A DNA stretch of 64,000 nt, taken from positions 1 through 64,000 of IMG/VR virus record IMGVR_UViG_3300027973_000059. The stretch is one strand, 5' to 3'. Source of the stretch: a virus. Below the pieces are notes generated by a model. The model was not told the origin of the DNA. It saw nothing but the letters and a program-made list of their open reading frames with translations, and made no database searches. Positions 58,390 to 64,000 of the stretch are shown piece by piece (within the stretch, counting starts at the first letter, position 1; each line of letters opens with the position of its first letter). The position numbers were made by a program, and so were the translations under genes.

Positions 58390-58411
58390 AGTTATTTTTT
58401 TAGTTTGAGGA

Positions 58412-58442
58412 CAAATATATGTATCATTTTGGTTATAGCAAA
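58412..58442 (-). promoter_or_regulatory. Consensus promoter (TTTG-19-TATATTTG)
   Basis: On the minus strand TTTG (58442-58439), 19 bp, then TATATTTG (58419-58412), the best full match to the Bacteroidota consensus in the small-gene cluster. It drives 58389 down to 56436. Confidence 0.7.
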
Positions 58443-58461
58443 ATAAATTAATTTAATTAAT

Positions 58462-58629
58462 TTACTCTGAAAGATATGTTTCCCAATTGTGGTTGTCTAT
58501 TTCTATCTGTAATTGTTCCTTTAATTTTTTAATCTTCCCCATTACAGCATAAACATTTTTAGCTTGGTTTAGCTCTAATTTTTTGTTAAGAGCTTTAATT
58601 TGATTTTGTAGTTTTTTAATAGTTTTCAT
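58462..58629 (-). CDS. Small coiled-coil protein
   Basis: A 55-residue protein starting MKTIKKLQNQIKALNKKLELNQAKN, mostly coiled coil and basic. The frame extends to 58677 but the ATG at 58629 is a better start. Function unknown. Confidence 0.5.
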   Translation of the reverse strand: MKTIKKLQNQIKALNKKLELNQAKNVYAVMGKIKKLKEQLQIEIDNHNWETYLSE

Positions 58630-58768
58630 TTTAGATAATTTAATAATTATAGAATTAGTATATTTTATATTAAGCAAATTAGAAAAAAATAAATTTAAAA
58701 TATGCCTAAGTGGATGCTTTTTTTGTTGCCTACCACTTATAGAGAATTACGGAATTGTAAATTTTTAC

Positions 58769-58797
58769 AAAAAAATGTGCGTTTTACGAATGCGCAC
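58769..58797 (-). terminator. Rho-independent terminator after 58809 gene
   Basis: On the minus strand GTGCG and CGCAC form a stem with an 11-nt loop, followed after one base by seven T. A second dyad, TAAGTGG/CCACTTA (about 58700-58740), lies further downstream. Confidence 0.6.
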
Positions 58798-58808
58798 CCC
58801 TCGTTAAC

Positions 58809-59345
58809 CTAACTAGGTAAGTATTGTTTTGGTATATTAGTATTCAGTAATCTGTAGCCATTCTGTGCATACTGAGTAAGTTTTTCTGTCAATACCTGCT
58901 TGAAGTAATCCGGGTGGTTCTGCCAAACCTCTTTTAATGGCATTTTAAAGCCTATTTCTCGGTACTTCTCTTCGTTACCTATCAAGATGGCTTTCTGCAT
59001 TTTTTTAGTCAATGTTTTGGCGTGTAAATCATCATCTCTTTTCTTTACCAATTTTTCAACCGCCTCATCAATGTAACGCGTTAAATTCATGTCTAATTCC
59101 AATGTTCTACCAATGAGCTGTGCATCCCATGTAATGGGTGGTAATGTCAGACAATAGGTTTCTGCTAGCTTAATCAATTGCCTGCTAGCATCGGTCCCAT
59201 CATGGCAGTAATCAGTTTCACCACCAATACCTCTATTCTCTGTGGTCCCACATTTAACACCATCAACCCAAATATTTGCTTGGAAGCAATAAGTTTCCTC
59301 GCTTAATTTGTCATAGAATTTAAAGTTTTTAAGTTCAATTTTCAT
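58809..59345 (-). CDS. Unknown protein, conserved-looking, behind a ribozyme
   Basis: A 178-residue protein (MKIELKNFKFYDKLSEETYCFQANIWVDGVKCGTTENRGIGGETDYC) with a beta-rich N-terminus and helical C-terminus (AVEKLVKKRDDDLHAKTLTKKMQKAILIG). I recall this pattern from hypothetical proteins of many phages. Its start lies 19 nt beyond the predicted cleavage site of a hammerhead ribozyme. A terminator follows its stop. Confidence 0.55.
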   Translation of the reverse strand: MKIELKNFKFYDKLSEETYCFQANIWVDGVKCGTTENRGIGGETDYCHDGTDASRQLIKLAETYCLTLPPITWDAQLIGRTLELDMNLTRYIDEAVEKLVKKRDDDLHAKTLTKKMQKAILIGNEEKYREIGFKMPLKEVWQNHPDYFKQVLTEKLTQYAQNGYRLLNTNIPKQYLPS

Positions 59346-59358
59346 GTTATAATTTTTT

Positions 59359-59414
59359 GGTTAATACGGGCTATAAATAACCCGTTTCAAGGATTCACCT
59401 ATCATCAGTTAACC
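59359..59414 (-). ncRNA. Hammerhead ribozyme (type I), variant core
   Basis: On the minus strand: GGUUAA, CUGAUGA, stem II AGG/CCU with a U-U first pair, GAAA, stem III A-CGGGUUA/UAGCCCG-U, cleavage base A, then UUAACC pairing perfectly with GGUUAA. All conserved core bases are present except the first stem-II pair. The 5' strand overlaps the UAG stop of the upstream gene; the cut would leave a 19-nt leader before the ATG at 59345. Confidence 0.75.
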
Positions 59415-59617
59415 TAATCTAAAATGAATCTAATAATTAATGTGTCATTGTTAAATACATTAATATTCAACATTCGTTCAAATCTTCTAATGTCAATTGG
59501 TTTTATTTCTTGCCTAATAGATTCTGCTATAAAGTCTTCATCACTGCAAGTTAAACAATTGAAATTATCATCCATTTTATCAACGTCTATTGAATAGACT
59601 TTAATTGAATTTATCAT
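59414..59617 (-). CDS. Small unknown protein upstream of ribozyme
   Basis: A 67-residue protein (MINSIKVYSIDVDKMDDNFNCLTCSDEDF) with an alpha/beta pattern. Its UAG stop provides the first base of the downstream ribozyme stem. No family recognised. Confidence 0.5.
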   Translation of the reverse strand: MINSIKVYSIDVDKMDDNFNCLTCSDEDFIAESIRQEIKPIDIRRFERMLNINVFNNDTLIIRFILD

Positions 59618-59618
59618 T

Positions 59619-60002
59619 TTATCTAATTTTAAAATTTGTAAATTGTTTATCTAATTCAAATGCATTCATCCATGGGACATTGATAGGTTCCACTCCAAAG
59701 TAATTTATAGGATTACCTAGAATCTCACATTCATCAATACCATCTATTTGTTGGGTGCAATATTCTCTGACATCATCTTTACCCCAAGTAAGCAAATATC
59801 CAATACCCCATATCTCGCAATAGGGTTCATCATTTGCACTTTCTTGATGAAAGTTAACATCTAGTTTAGTTCCATCTTTAAGTTCAAATCCATGCCAAAA
59901 ATCACCTGTGTCACCGGCATTTAAATCAAACATAAAGATATGGTCTTGATAATGCAAAGTCAATACTTTGTTATCATAATCAACTACGAATTTGTTTTCC
60001 AT
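59619..60002 (-). CDS. Unknown acidic protein
   Basis: A 127-residue acidic, beta-rich protein (MENKFVVDYDNKVLTLHYQDHIFMFDLNAGDTGDFWHGFELKDGT) with many Trp and Asp. It ends one base before the next start. No motif recognised; acidic small proteins in early clusters may act on host DNA-binding proteins, but this is speculation. Confidence 0.5.
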   Translation of the reverse strand: MENKFVVDYDNKVLTLHYQDHIFMFDLNAGDTGDFWHGFELKDGTKLDVNFHQESANDEPYCEIWGIGYLLTWGKDDVREYCTQQIDGIDECEILGNPINYFGVEPINVPWMNAFELDKQFTNFKIR

Positions 60003-60013
60003 GATTTTTAATT

Positions 60014-60277
60014 TTAAAATATTAAAGATTGTTCGTTATAAAATGGTTTGTAATCATCCATAAAAGCCTCAAATTTTAGCTTATCATTTAAGGTGGTACA
60101 TTCTATTACATACTTATCATGTAGCCTTAATTCGTCTTTAATTGCATCATGCAAATATGCTGTTTGTTTTTTATCACATTCATTTGCTAGCATCTTAAAT
60201 AATTCATCTGCATCAAATTCTTCTAGAATTCTAGCAATCCAATTTTCTAATACTTCAGTAGGTATTTTGTTTTTCAT
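60014..60277 (-). CDS. Small acidic helical protein
   Basis: An 87-residue protein (MKNKIPTEVLENWIARILEEFDADELFKMLANECDKKQ) preceded by the leader TTAAACAAAATG. No family recognised. Confidence 0.5.
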   Translation of the reverse strand: MKNKIPTEVLENWIARILEEFDADELFKMLANECDKKQTAYLHDAIKDELRLHDKYVIECTTLNDKLKFEAFMDDYKPFYNEQSLIF

Positions 60278-60287
60278 TTTGTTTAAT

Positions 60288-60560
60288 TTAAAATCGTTTA
60301 TAATATTTATTGAATCTTTTTTTTGTTTGCATATACCAAGTTTTATCCTCGGTAGATTTTATAATTACCCAATATAAAAATTTACAATAGCATTCACCAT
60401 CACCTTCATGATAATCAGATGCAGTGAATCTACCTTTATGTCCATCGTAATGAAGACCACAATAAGGTGCAGTTTCGTAATCGTAATTTTTAATATAATC
60501 TAGTCTATTATCTAGGTAATAAAATAGATTGTAAAGAGAGCGTAATAAATAATTTTTCAT
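60288..60560 (-). CDS. Small aromatic-rich protein
   Basis: A 90-residue protein very rich in Tyr (MKNYLLRSLYNLFYYLDNRLDYIKNYDYETAPYCGLHYDGH), with a CYCKF motif near the end. Leader TTTAAACAAAATG. No family recognised. Confidence 0.5.
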   Translation of the reverse strand: MKNYLLRSLYNLFYYLDNRLDYIKNYDYETAPYCGLHYDGHKGRFTASDYHEGDGECYCKFLYWVIIKSTEDKTWYMQTKKRFNKYYKRF

Positions 60561-60565
60561 TTTGT

Positions 60566-60763
60566 TTAAATTTTATTAAGTTCAAAAATTAAATCACAAG
60601 CGGATAACTTTGGCAAATTGTGAAGCTCACAATAAGCTAAATAAAGAACATTTGCCCCATCTATCCAATCATCATTTTTAAATGTTTCACTTGCTTTATA
60701 CCATGCCTCCATAAATCCTTTTAAGAATGCTAAATGCTCGCTTTGTGTTTGTGCGTTTTTCAT
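60566..60763 (-). CDS. Small helical protein
   Basis: A 65-residue protein (MKNAQTQSEHLAFLKGFMEAWYKASETFKNDDW). Helical; no motif recognised. Confidence 0.5.
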   Translation of the reverse strand: MKNAQTQSEHLAFLKGFMEAWYKASETFKNDDWIDGANVLYLAYCELHNLPKLSACDLIFELNKI

Positions 60764-60796
60764 TGTGTGTTTGTTTAAAGGTTATTTGTTTAATAA

Positions 60797-61054
60797 TTAT
60801 ACTGCGATAGTCCAATCAGTAACTTCAAAACTTACATTTGAACTAACCGAATATCCTTTTGCTCTTAATCTACTTGCCACCACAGGCATATAGGTAAATT
60901 CTTCTACCGACCACCCAAAGGCGGGCGCTCTATAACAAGTTTCAAATCGGGTGTGCAACCTATCCCCTAATTGCTTGATAATTCGGTTTTCTAATTCAGT
61001 TAAAAAAAGTTCTTTCTTTTCTTGTGGTGTCATTGTTTGTGTTAATGTTTGCAT
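60797..61054 (-). CDS. Small unknown protein
   Basis: An 85-residue protein (MQTLTQTMTPQEKKELFLTELENRIIKQLG). A helical N-terminus is followed by a beta-rich end (GYSVSSNVSFEVTDWTIAV). Leader TTAAACAAAATG. Confidence 0.5.
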   Translation of the reverse strand: MQTLTQTMTPQEKKELFLTELENRIIKQLGDRLHTRFETCYRAPAFGWSVEEFTYMPVVASRLRAKGYSVSSNVSFEVTDWTIAV

Positions 61055-61071
61055 TTTGTTTAATTTATTAT

Positions 61072-61323
61072 TTAAAAATTTGTTTCATTTAATACAGCAA
61101 TTCTTTCAACTTGAATATTCCAAGTTTCTAAATAAGCAAATAAATATTCATCACTTTTTTGAATTTCGTTTTTAGAATAATCATTTGCCAATTCATCTAT
61201 ATCATACCACCTATCCCACATACTGGTTAGAATATAATTTCTCAATCCTTTTAAGGTAAAAAACTTTGGAGGTTCAGCCAATTCATCTTTGTCAGTAATT
61301 TTGTAAACGATAATTTTTTTCAT
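61072..61323 (-). CDS. Small unknown protein
   Basis: An 83-residue protein from ATG 61323 (MKKIIVYKITDKDELAEPPKFFTLKG), chosen over the longer frame (to 61398) because it directly follows the TTAAACAAAATG leader. Acidic with an alpha/beta pattern. Confidence 0.5.
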   Translation of the reverse strand: MKKIIVYKITDKDELAEPPKFFTLKGLRNYILTSMWDRWYDIDELANDYSKNEIQKSDEYLFAYLETWNIQVERIAVLNETNF

Positions 61324-61333
61324 TTTGTTTAAT

Positions 61334-61750
61334 TTAAAATTTGATAAATTGATAATCGTATTCACCTTCATATGCTCCAATAAAAATTGAATCATCACCT
61401 AAATTTATTTCATCAAGTTCTTCGGGGTCTGATAATGTAATTGCGCCACAGATACGACTATGCCATTCCTTTTTGTTTAGGATTGGATGTACTTCATTTA
61501 CATTGCAAAAAATCATTACACCATAAAGTTTTTCAGCATTACGAATAAAAGTGAATGAACCTTGGTCTTCACCTTTCTCATAACTGATGCATCCTAAACT
61601 TGATTCAATATTCTCAGCACCCGTTTGAATTTGCACTAATGATTCTAAATAATTTTGTGCTTCTAAATCATTCTTAAATTTTCTTATGTAAGCTAGGTTT
61701 TCAGATGAATAACCTTCGCCATTCCATGTTTCTACAATTGCGTATTTCAT
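61334..61750 (-). CDS. Unknown protein
   Basis: A 138-residue acidic protein from ATG 61750 (MKYAIVETWNGEGYSSENLAYIRKF), again picked because of the TTAAACAAAATG leader; the frame runs on to 61792 inside the upstream gene. Contains a SYEKGEDQGSFTFIRN segment. No family recognised. Confidence 0.5.
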   Translation of the reverse strand: MKYAIVETWNGEGYSSENLAYIRKFKNDLEAQNYLESLVQIQTGAENIESSLGCISYEKGEDQGSFTFIRNAEKLYGVMIFCNVNEVHPILNKKEWHSRICGAITLSDPEELDEINLGDDSIFIGAYEGEYDYQFIKF

Positions 61751-61760
61751 TTTGTTTAAT

Positions 61761-61949
61761 TTAATTGTGACTAAATGCGATGCTTTGTACATAAATGCCT
61801 TTGCCCCAAAACTTTTCGTAAATTTTTTTAATTTTAAATTTGTCTTGGTTTGAATTTTTAAAAATTGGATTGTTTAACAAATCAATTTTTTCAGTTCTAA
61901 AAATTTCTCCGTTTGTTGATGTGATTTTTGCGAATCTGTAAGTTTTCAT
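61761..61949 (-). CDS. Small basic protein behind ribozyme and hairpin
   Basis: A 62-residue basic protein (MKTYRFAKITSTNGEIFRTEKIDLLNNP). Its message would begin at a predicted hammerhead cut 44 nt upstream, and the leader contains the hairpin at 61970-61984. No family recognised. Confidence 0.5.
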   Translation of the reverse strand: MKTYRFAKITSTNGEIFRTEKIDLLNNPIFKNSNQDKFKIKKIYEKFWGKGIYVQSIAFSHN

Positions 61950-61969
61950 TTTGTTTTTTCAGTTTTTAA

Positions 61970-61984
61970 TGTGGTGCCTCCACA
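61970..61984 (-). other. Conserved leader hairpin TGTGGAGGCACCACA
   Basis: On the minus strand TGTGG and CCACA pair around AGGCA, between the ribozyme and the start codon. The same hairpin with AGTCA in the loop is at 62966-62982. Confidence 0.5.
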
Positions 61985-61987
61985 ATT

Positions 61988-62038
61988 GATTAAGACCACC
62001 CGAAGGTGGTTTCGTCCATTAGGACTCGTCAGTTAACC
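61988..62038 (-). ncRNA. Hammerhead ribozyme (type I)
   Basis: On the minus strand: stem I GGUUAA/UUAAUC (one G-U pair), CUGACGA, stem II GUCC-UAAU-GGAC, GAAA, stem III CCACC-UUCG-GGUGG closed by the A-U pair, cleavage base C (GUC). All core nucleotides match the hammerhead consensus. It lies between the UAG stop of the DUF932-like gene, whose G it shares, and the gene at 61949. Confidence 0.9.
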
Positions 62039-62946
62039 TAGATAACATTAGCGTATACTGATTCAAATAACTTCTCATCTAGTGTACGTTGTTGGTCAAA
62101 AGTTTTTTTCAATTTGCCATGGATTAATTCATTGAATGCATTGTATACTATCCATTGGTTTGGATTAGTATTAAGCAATCTAGTTTCACGCTCAACTACA
62201 TCAAAGATGAAACGAGCATTTGCACTAGGCTCCGGATTCTTATCAGATGCCTCATATTTAAAAATACCTAGGTTCTTCGCAGTTACCTTAACATAATCCT
62301 CAAGATTGTAAACCGGACGCTCAGCAAGTACTTCAAATTTGCGCTTCAATGTAAAGAATTCGTTGTCCATAAATTGACTAACAATCGTATCCAATTTAGG
62401 CATAACAATATCAGCAATGGCACCCGAATGCTTAACAGAAAAACCAATGTGAGTCTGTGCAACATGTAAGCCATTGTCACATACCTTGCGCCAAAAACCA
62501 AAGGAACCACTAGTCTTGCATGAACCATCATAAGAATTAACAAAGCGCAACATAGGACGCAGGATATCCTTATCACCTTTAACCTCTACTTTATAGCGGT
62601 CATCAGCTAGGATATAATCCACTACAAAAGAACGATTGTCGCGGTTAATACTACGCTGTTGGTAGTAGATGTCAGCGTCAATCAACTTTTCTTCCACGCC
62701 TAAAAAGAACTTCTCATTAGGCAGGTGGCCATAAGAATTAGAAACCACATTCACGATTTGATTCTCGCAAATGATTGCATTCTCTAAACCTCTTCTAGAG
62801 CTTAATCCGGTCAATTCTTGCAATGGGACTACCTTGGACTCAACCAAGACATTATCTTGTCTAGAATTGGCTAAAATGTGGCTTAGTTTTGATTCTGCTG
62901 AATCAATAGAATGCGCTGAGAAATTGTCGTTAAAAATACTTTTCAT
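62038..62946 (-). CDS. DUF932-like protein
   Basis: A 302-residue protein from ATG 62946 (MKSIFNDNFSAHSIDSAESKL). The longer frame to 62982 runs into the leader hairpin and is rejected. It shows the DUF932 pattern: LRPMLRFVNSYDGSCKTSGSFGFWRKVCDNGLHV, with beta-rich N-terminal half. DUF932 proteins are common in phages and plasmids with no settled function. It is the largest gene of the small-gene cluster, has more GC-rich codons and is flanked by ribozymes on both sides. Confidence 0.7.
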   Translation of the reverse strand: MKSIFNDNFSAHSIDSAESKLSHILANSRQDNVLVESKVVPLQELTGLSSRRGLENAIICENQIVNVVSNSYGHLPNEKFFLGVEEKLIDADIYYQQRSINRDNRSFVVDYILADDRYKVEVKGDKDILRPMLRFVNSYDGSCKTSGSFGFWRKVCDNGLHVAQTHIGFSVKHSGAIADIVMPKLDTIVSQFMDNEFFTLKRKFEVLAERPVYNLEDYVKVTAKNLGIFKYEASDKNPEPSANARFIFDVVERETRLLNTNPNQWIVYNAFNELIHGKLKKTFDQQRTLDEKLFESVYANVI

Positions 62947-62965
62947 GATAATAGTGCAGTTTTTT

Positions 62966-62982
62966 ATGTGGTGACTCCACAT
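62966..62982 (-). other. Conserved leader hairpin ATGTGGAGTCACCACAT
   Basis: On the minus strand ATGTGG and CCACAT pair around AGTCA, 20 nt before the DUF932-like ATG, and downstream of a ribozyme as in the copy at 61970-61984. Confidence 0.5.
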
Positions 62983-62985
62983 TAT

Positions 62986-63051
62986 GGTTAAGACGGGTAA
63001 GTGGGGGAACTTACTCCGTTTCGGCTATATCTAAGCCATCCTCAGTTAACC
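62986..63051 (-). ncRNA. Hammerhead ribozyme (type I), variant stem II junction
   Basis: On the minus strand: stem I GGUUAA/UUAACC, CUGAGGA, one extra U, stem II GGCU/AGCC, GAAA, stem III CGG(A)GUAAG/CUUACCCG with a bulged A, cleavage base C (GUC). The extra U after the core may lower activity. The cut would leave a 45-nt leader before the DUF932-like ATG at 62946. Confidence 0.8.
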
Positions 63052-63054
63052 TCG

Positions 63055-63306
63055 TTACATCAATTCATATCCGTATACAATCTTACCATCTATAAACAAT
63101 GGTGTGTATTCGCCATGACTAGCAACCATATCATCTAATTCATAGAAAGTGGTTGATTTTGCTATACCTAATTCATGACAAACGGCAATCACAGTTCCAT
63201 CTCCTCCAAAAATTGGATGCTCATAAAATTCAATCAATTGCTTTTGATTGTTGACGATTTCACCATATTTAAATGGATTTAGGCTCATTAATTTTGAATA
63301 ATTCAT
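63055..63306 (-). CDS. Small unknown protein upstream of ribozyme
   Basis: An 83-residue protein (MNYSKLMSLNPFKYGEIVNNQKQLIEFYEHP) with an alpha/beta pattern; leader TAAACAAAATG. Its stop is 3 bases before the ribozyme. Confidence 0.5.
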   Translation of the reverse strand: MNYSKLMSLNPFKYGEIVNNQKQLIEFYEHPIFGGDGTVIAVCHELGIAKSTTFYELDDMVASHGEYTPLFIDGKIVYGYELM

Positions 63307-63324
63307 TTTGTTTAGTTTAATATA

Positions 63325-63567
63325 TTATTTAATGGTAATAGGTTCAGAATAAAAGGCAAAAATCTCTCTAGAATAAGATGCGTAAGGGGTTTGCAATGCC
63401 TCTCCATTTTCTAGCATTTGTTCTATCTTTTTTTTCTTATAAAAGTTACTTAAAACTTTAATACCTTTTTCAATAGATAAGATTTCTAAATCTTTGGTAA
63501 TGTTATCCTCTCTCATAATAACATAAATGGGCTTCGACATTTCTTTTTTGTTTTGTGTGTTTTTCAT
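63325..63567 (-). CDS. Small unknown protein
   Basis: An 80-residue basic protein (MKNTQNKKEMSKPIYVIMREDNITKDLEILS). The first ATG (63567) follows TAAACAAAATG; a second at 63540 is possible. The sequence SKPIYVIMRE...ALQTPYASYSREIFAFYSEP is alpha/beta. No family recognised. Confidence 0.5.
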   Translation of the reverse strand: MKNTQNKKEMSKPIYVIMREDNITKDLEILSIEKGIKVLSNFYKKKKIEQMLENGEALQTPYASYSREIFAFYSEPITIK

Positions 63568-63572
63568 TTTGT

Positions 63573-63743
63573 TTAGTTTTGAAGGTTAAGTGAATTGATT
63601 TGAATACGAGCATTTAATAGCTTCCATTCATTGTAAGCAGATTTGAAATCTTTGCCTAATTGAATGTGAGCATTAATAAATTTCTCATAGCTAGATGGGG
63701 AACGTTTAATGCGTCTACCACTAGTAGTAAATACTTTTTGCAT
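63573..63743 (-). CDS. Small basic protein behind ribozyme
   Basis: A 56-residue basic protein (MQKVFTTSGRRIKRSPSSYEKFINAHIQLGKDFKSAYNEWK). Its ATG is 20 nt beyond the predicted cut of the ribozyme at 63758-63806. No family recognised. Confidence 0.5.
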   Translation of the reverse strand: MQKVFTTSGRRIKRSPSSYEKFINAHIQLGKDFKSAYNEWKLLNARIQINSLNLQN

Positions 63744-63757
63744 AATAGTTTTTTTTT

Positions 63758-63806
63758 GGTTAAGACGCCCGCAGGCGTTTCGTCCATTAGGACTCGTCAG
63801 TTAACC
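63758..63806 (-). ncRNA. Hammerhead ribozyme (type I), minimal 49-nt form
   Basis: On the minus strand: stem I GGUUAA/UUAACC perfect, CUGACGA, stem II GUCC-UAAU-GGAC, GAAA, stem III CGCC-UGCG-GGCG closed by A-U, cleavage base C (GUC). Every core base fits. The first G belongs to the UAG stop of the upstream gene. Confidence 0.92.
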
Positions 63807-64000
63807 TACTTACATAATGTAATATTTATACCTTCCGCTTCACCTTCAAGCCATCCTCTGCCATTGTGAAATACTAGAGGTACATTCAATTTGTTAGCTA
63901 CCTCAATTGAATCGGAGCTAATTTTTCCTTGAAGCATAATCCTACCGCCAAACGCTGTTTCAATGCTTACTGCATAAAATAAATCTAAATCGATTTTTAA
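63806..64000 (-). CDS. Partial gene, 5' end outside window
   Basis: An open minus-strand frame from the window edge to UAG at 63806-63808 gives 64 residues ending LEGEAEGINITLCK. It has an alpha/beta pattern (VSIETAFGGRIMLQGK; SSDSIEVANKLNVPLVFHNG). The start lies beyond 64000, so the family cannot be judged. The stop is part of a ribozyme. Confidence 0.5.
   Translation of the reverse strand, partial: LKIDLDLFYAVSIETAFGGRIMLQGKISSDSIEVANKLNVPLVFHNGRGWLEGEAEGINITLCK

Noticed and set aside
1-64000. tRNA genes, CRISPR arrays, integrase or insertion sequences
   Set aside because: None recognised by eye on either strand; a dedicated tRNA scan could still find a divergent one.

Overview
The window is most of the genome of a tailed double-stranded DNA phage that probably infects a member of the Bacteroidota, plausibly a Flavobacteriia relative. 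The DNA is AT-rich. Most operons are preceded by the Bacteroidota promoter core TAnnTTTG, often with TTTG about 19 bp upstream. Shine-Dalgarno sequences are almost absent, and leaders are short and A-rich. The replication protein has a BT4734/VirE-like N-terminus typical of that phylum. There is a full head, portal and terminase set but no recognisable sheath, tape measure or long-tail tube, so a short-tailed (podovirus) virion with large internal/ejected proteins is likely. No integrase, DNA or RNA polymerase, or tRNA was seen.

Layout. 1-1000 (minus): RusA-like resolvase, a ribbon-helix-helix (RHH) protein and a small protein. 1340-4437 (plus): an RHH-like regulator, two unknown proteins (one with a zincin motif) and two small conserved phage proteins. 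4439-6382 (minus): PD-(D/E)XK protein, YqaJ-like exonuclease and small partners. 6383-6954: non-coding, with a candidate small RNA and many dyads. 6955-8099 (minus): NinG, a YkgJ-like Cys-cluster protein and small genes. 8224-11876 (plus): replication module (HTH protein, initiator-like protein with candidate iterons, primase-helicase, SSB). 11894-12139 (minus): a lone gene with its own promoter and terminator. 12245-47475 (plus): packaging, head, tail, internal proteins and a long Gly/Ser/Thr-repeat fibre with an S74 chaperone. 47478-50869 (minus): two multidomain sugar-modifying enzymes. 50947-56449 (plus): DUF6165-like protein, a GIY-YIG endonuclease and the lysis cassette. 56436-64000 (minus): about 25 small, probably early genes, among them four hammerhead ribozymes.

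Two things stand out. First, four compact type-I hammerhead ribozymes lie between stop and start codons in the small-gene operon, all with the same GGUUAA stem-I strand. They predict self-cleavage of the polycistronic early mRNA into defined units. Second, beside the Ser/Thr/Gly-repeat fibre lies a glycosyltransferase fused to an autotransporter-type O-heptosyltransferase (BAHT-like), next to a methyltransferase-glycosyltransferase fusion and a DUF6165-like gene. This suggests a phage-encoded system that O-glycosylates its own fibre. Other points are a ferritin-like gene between two giant virion-protein genes, a GroES-like gene in the head-tail cassette, three homing endonucleases, and two palindromes shared between control regions.
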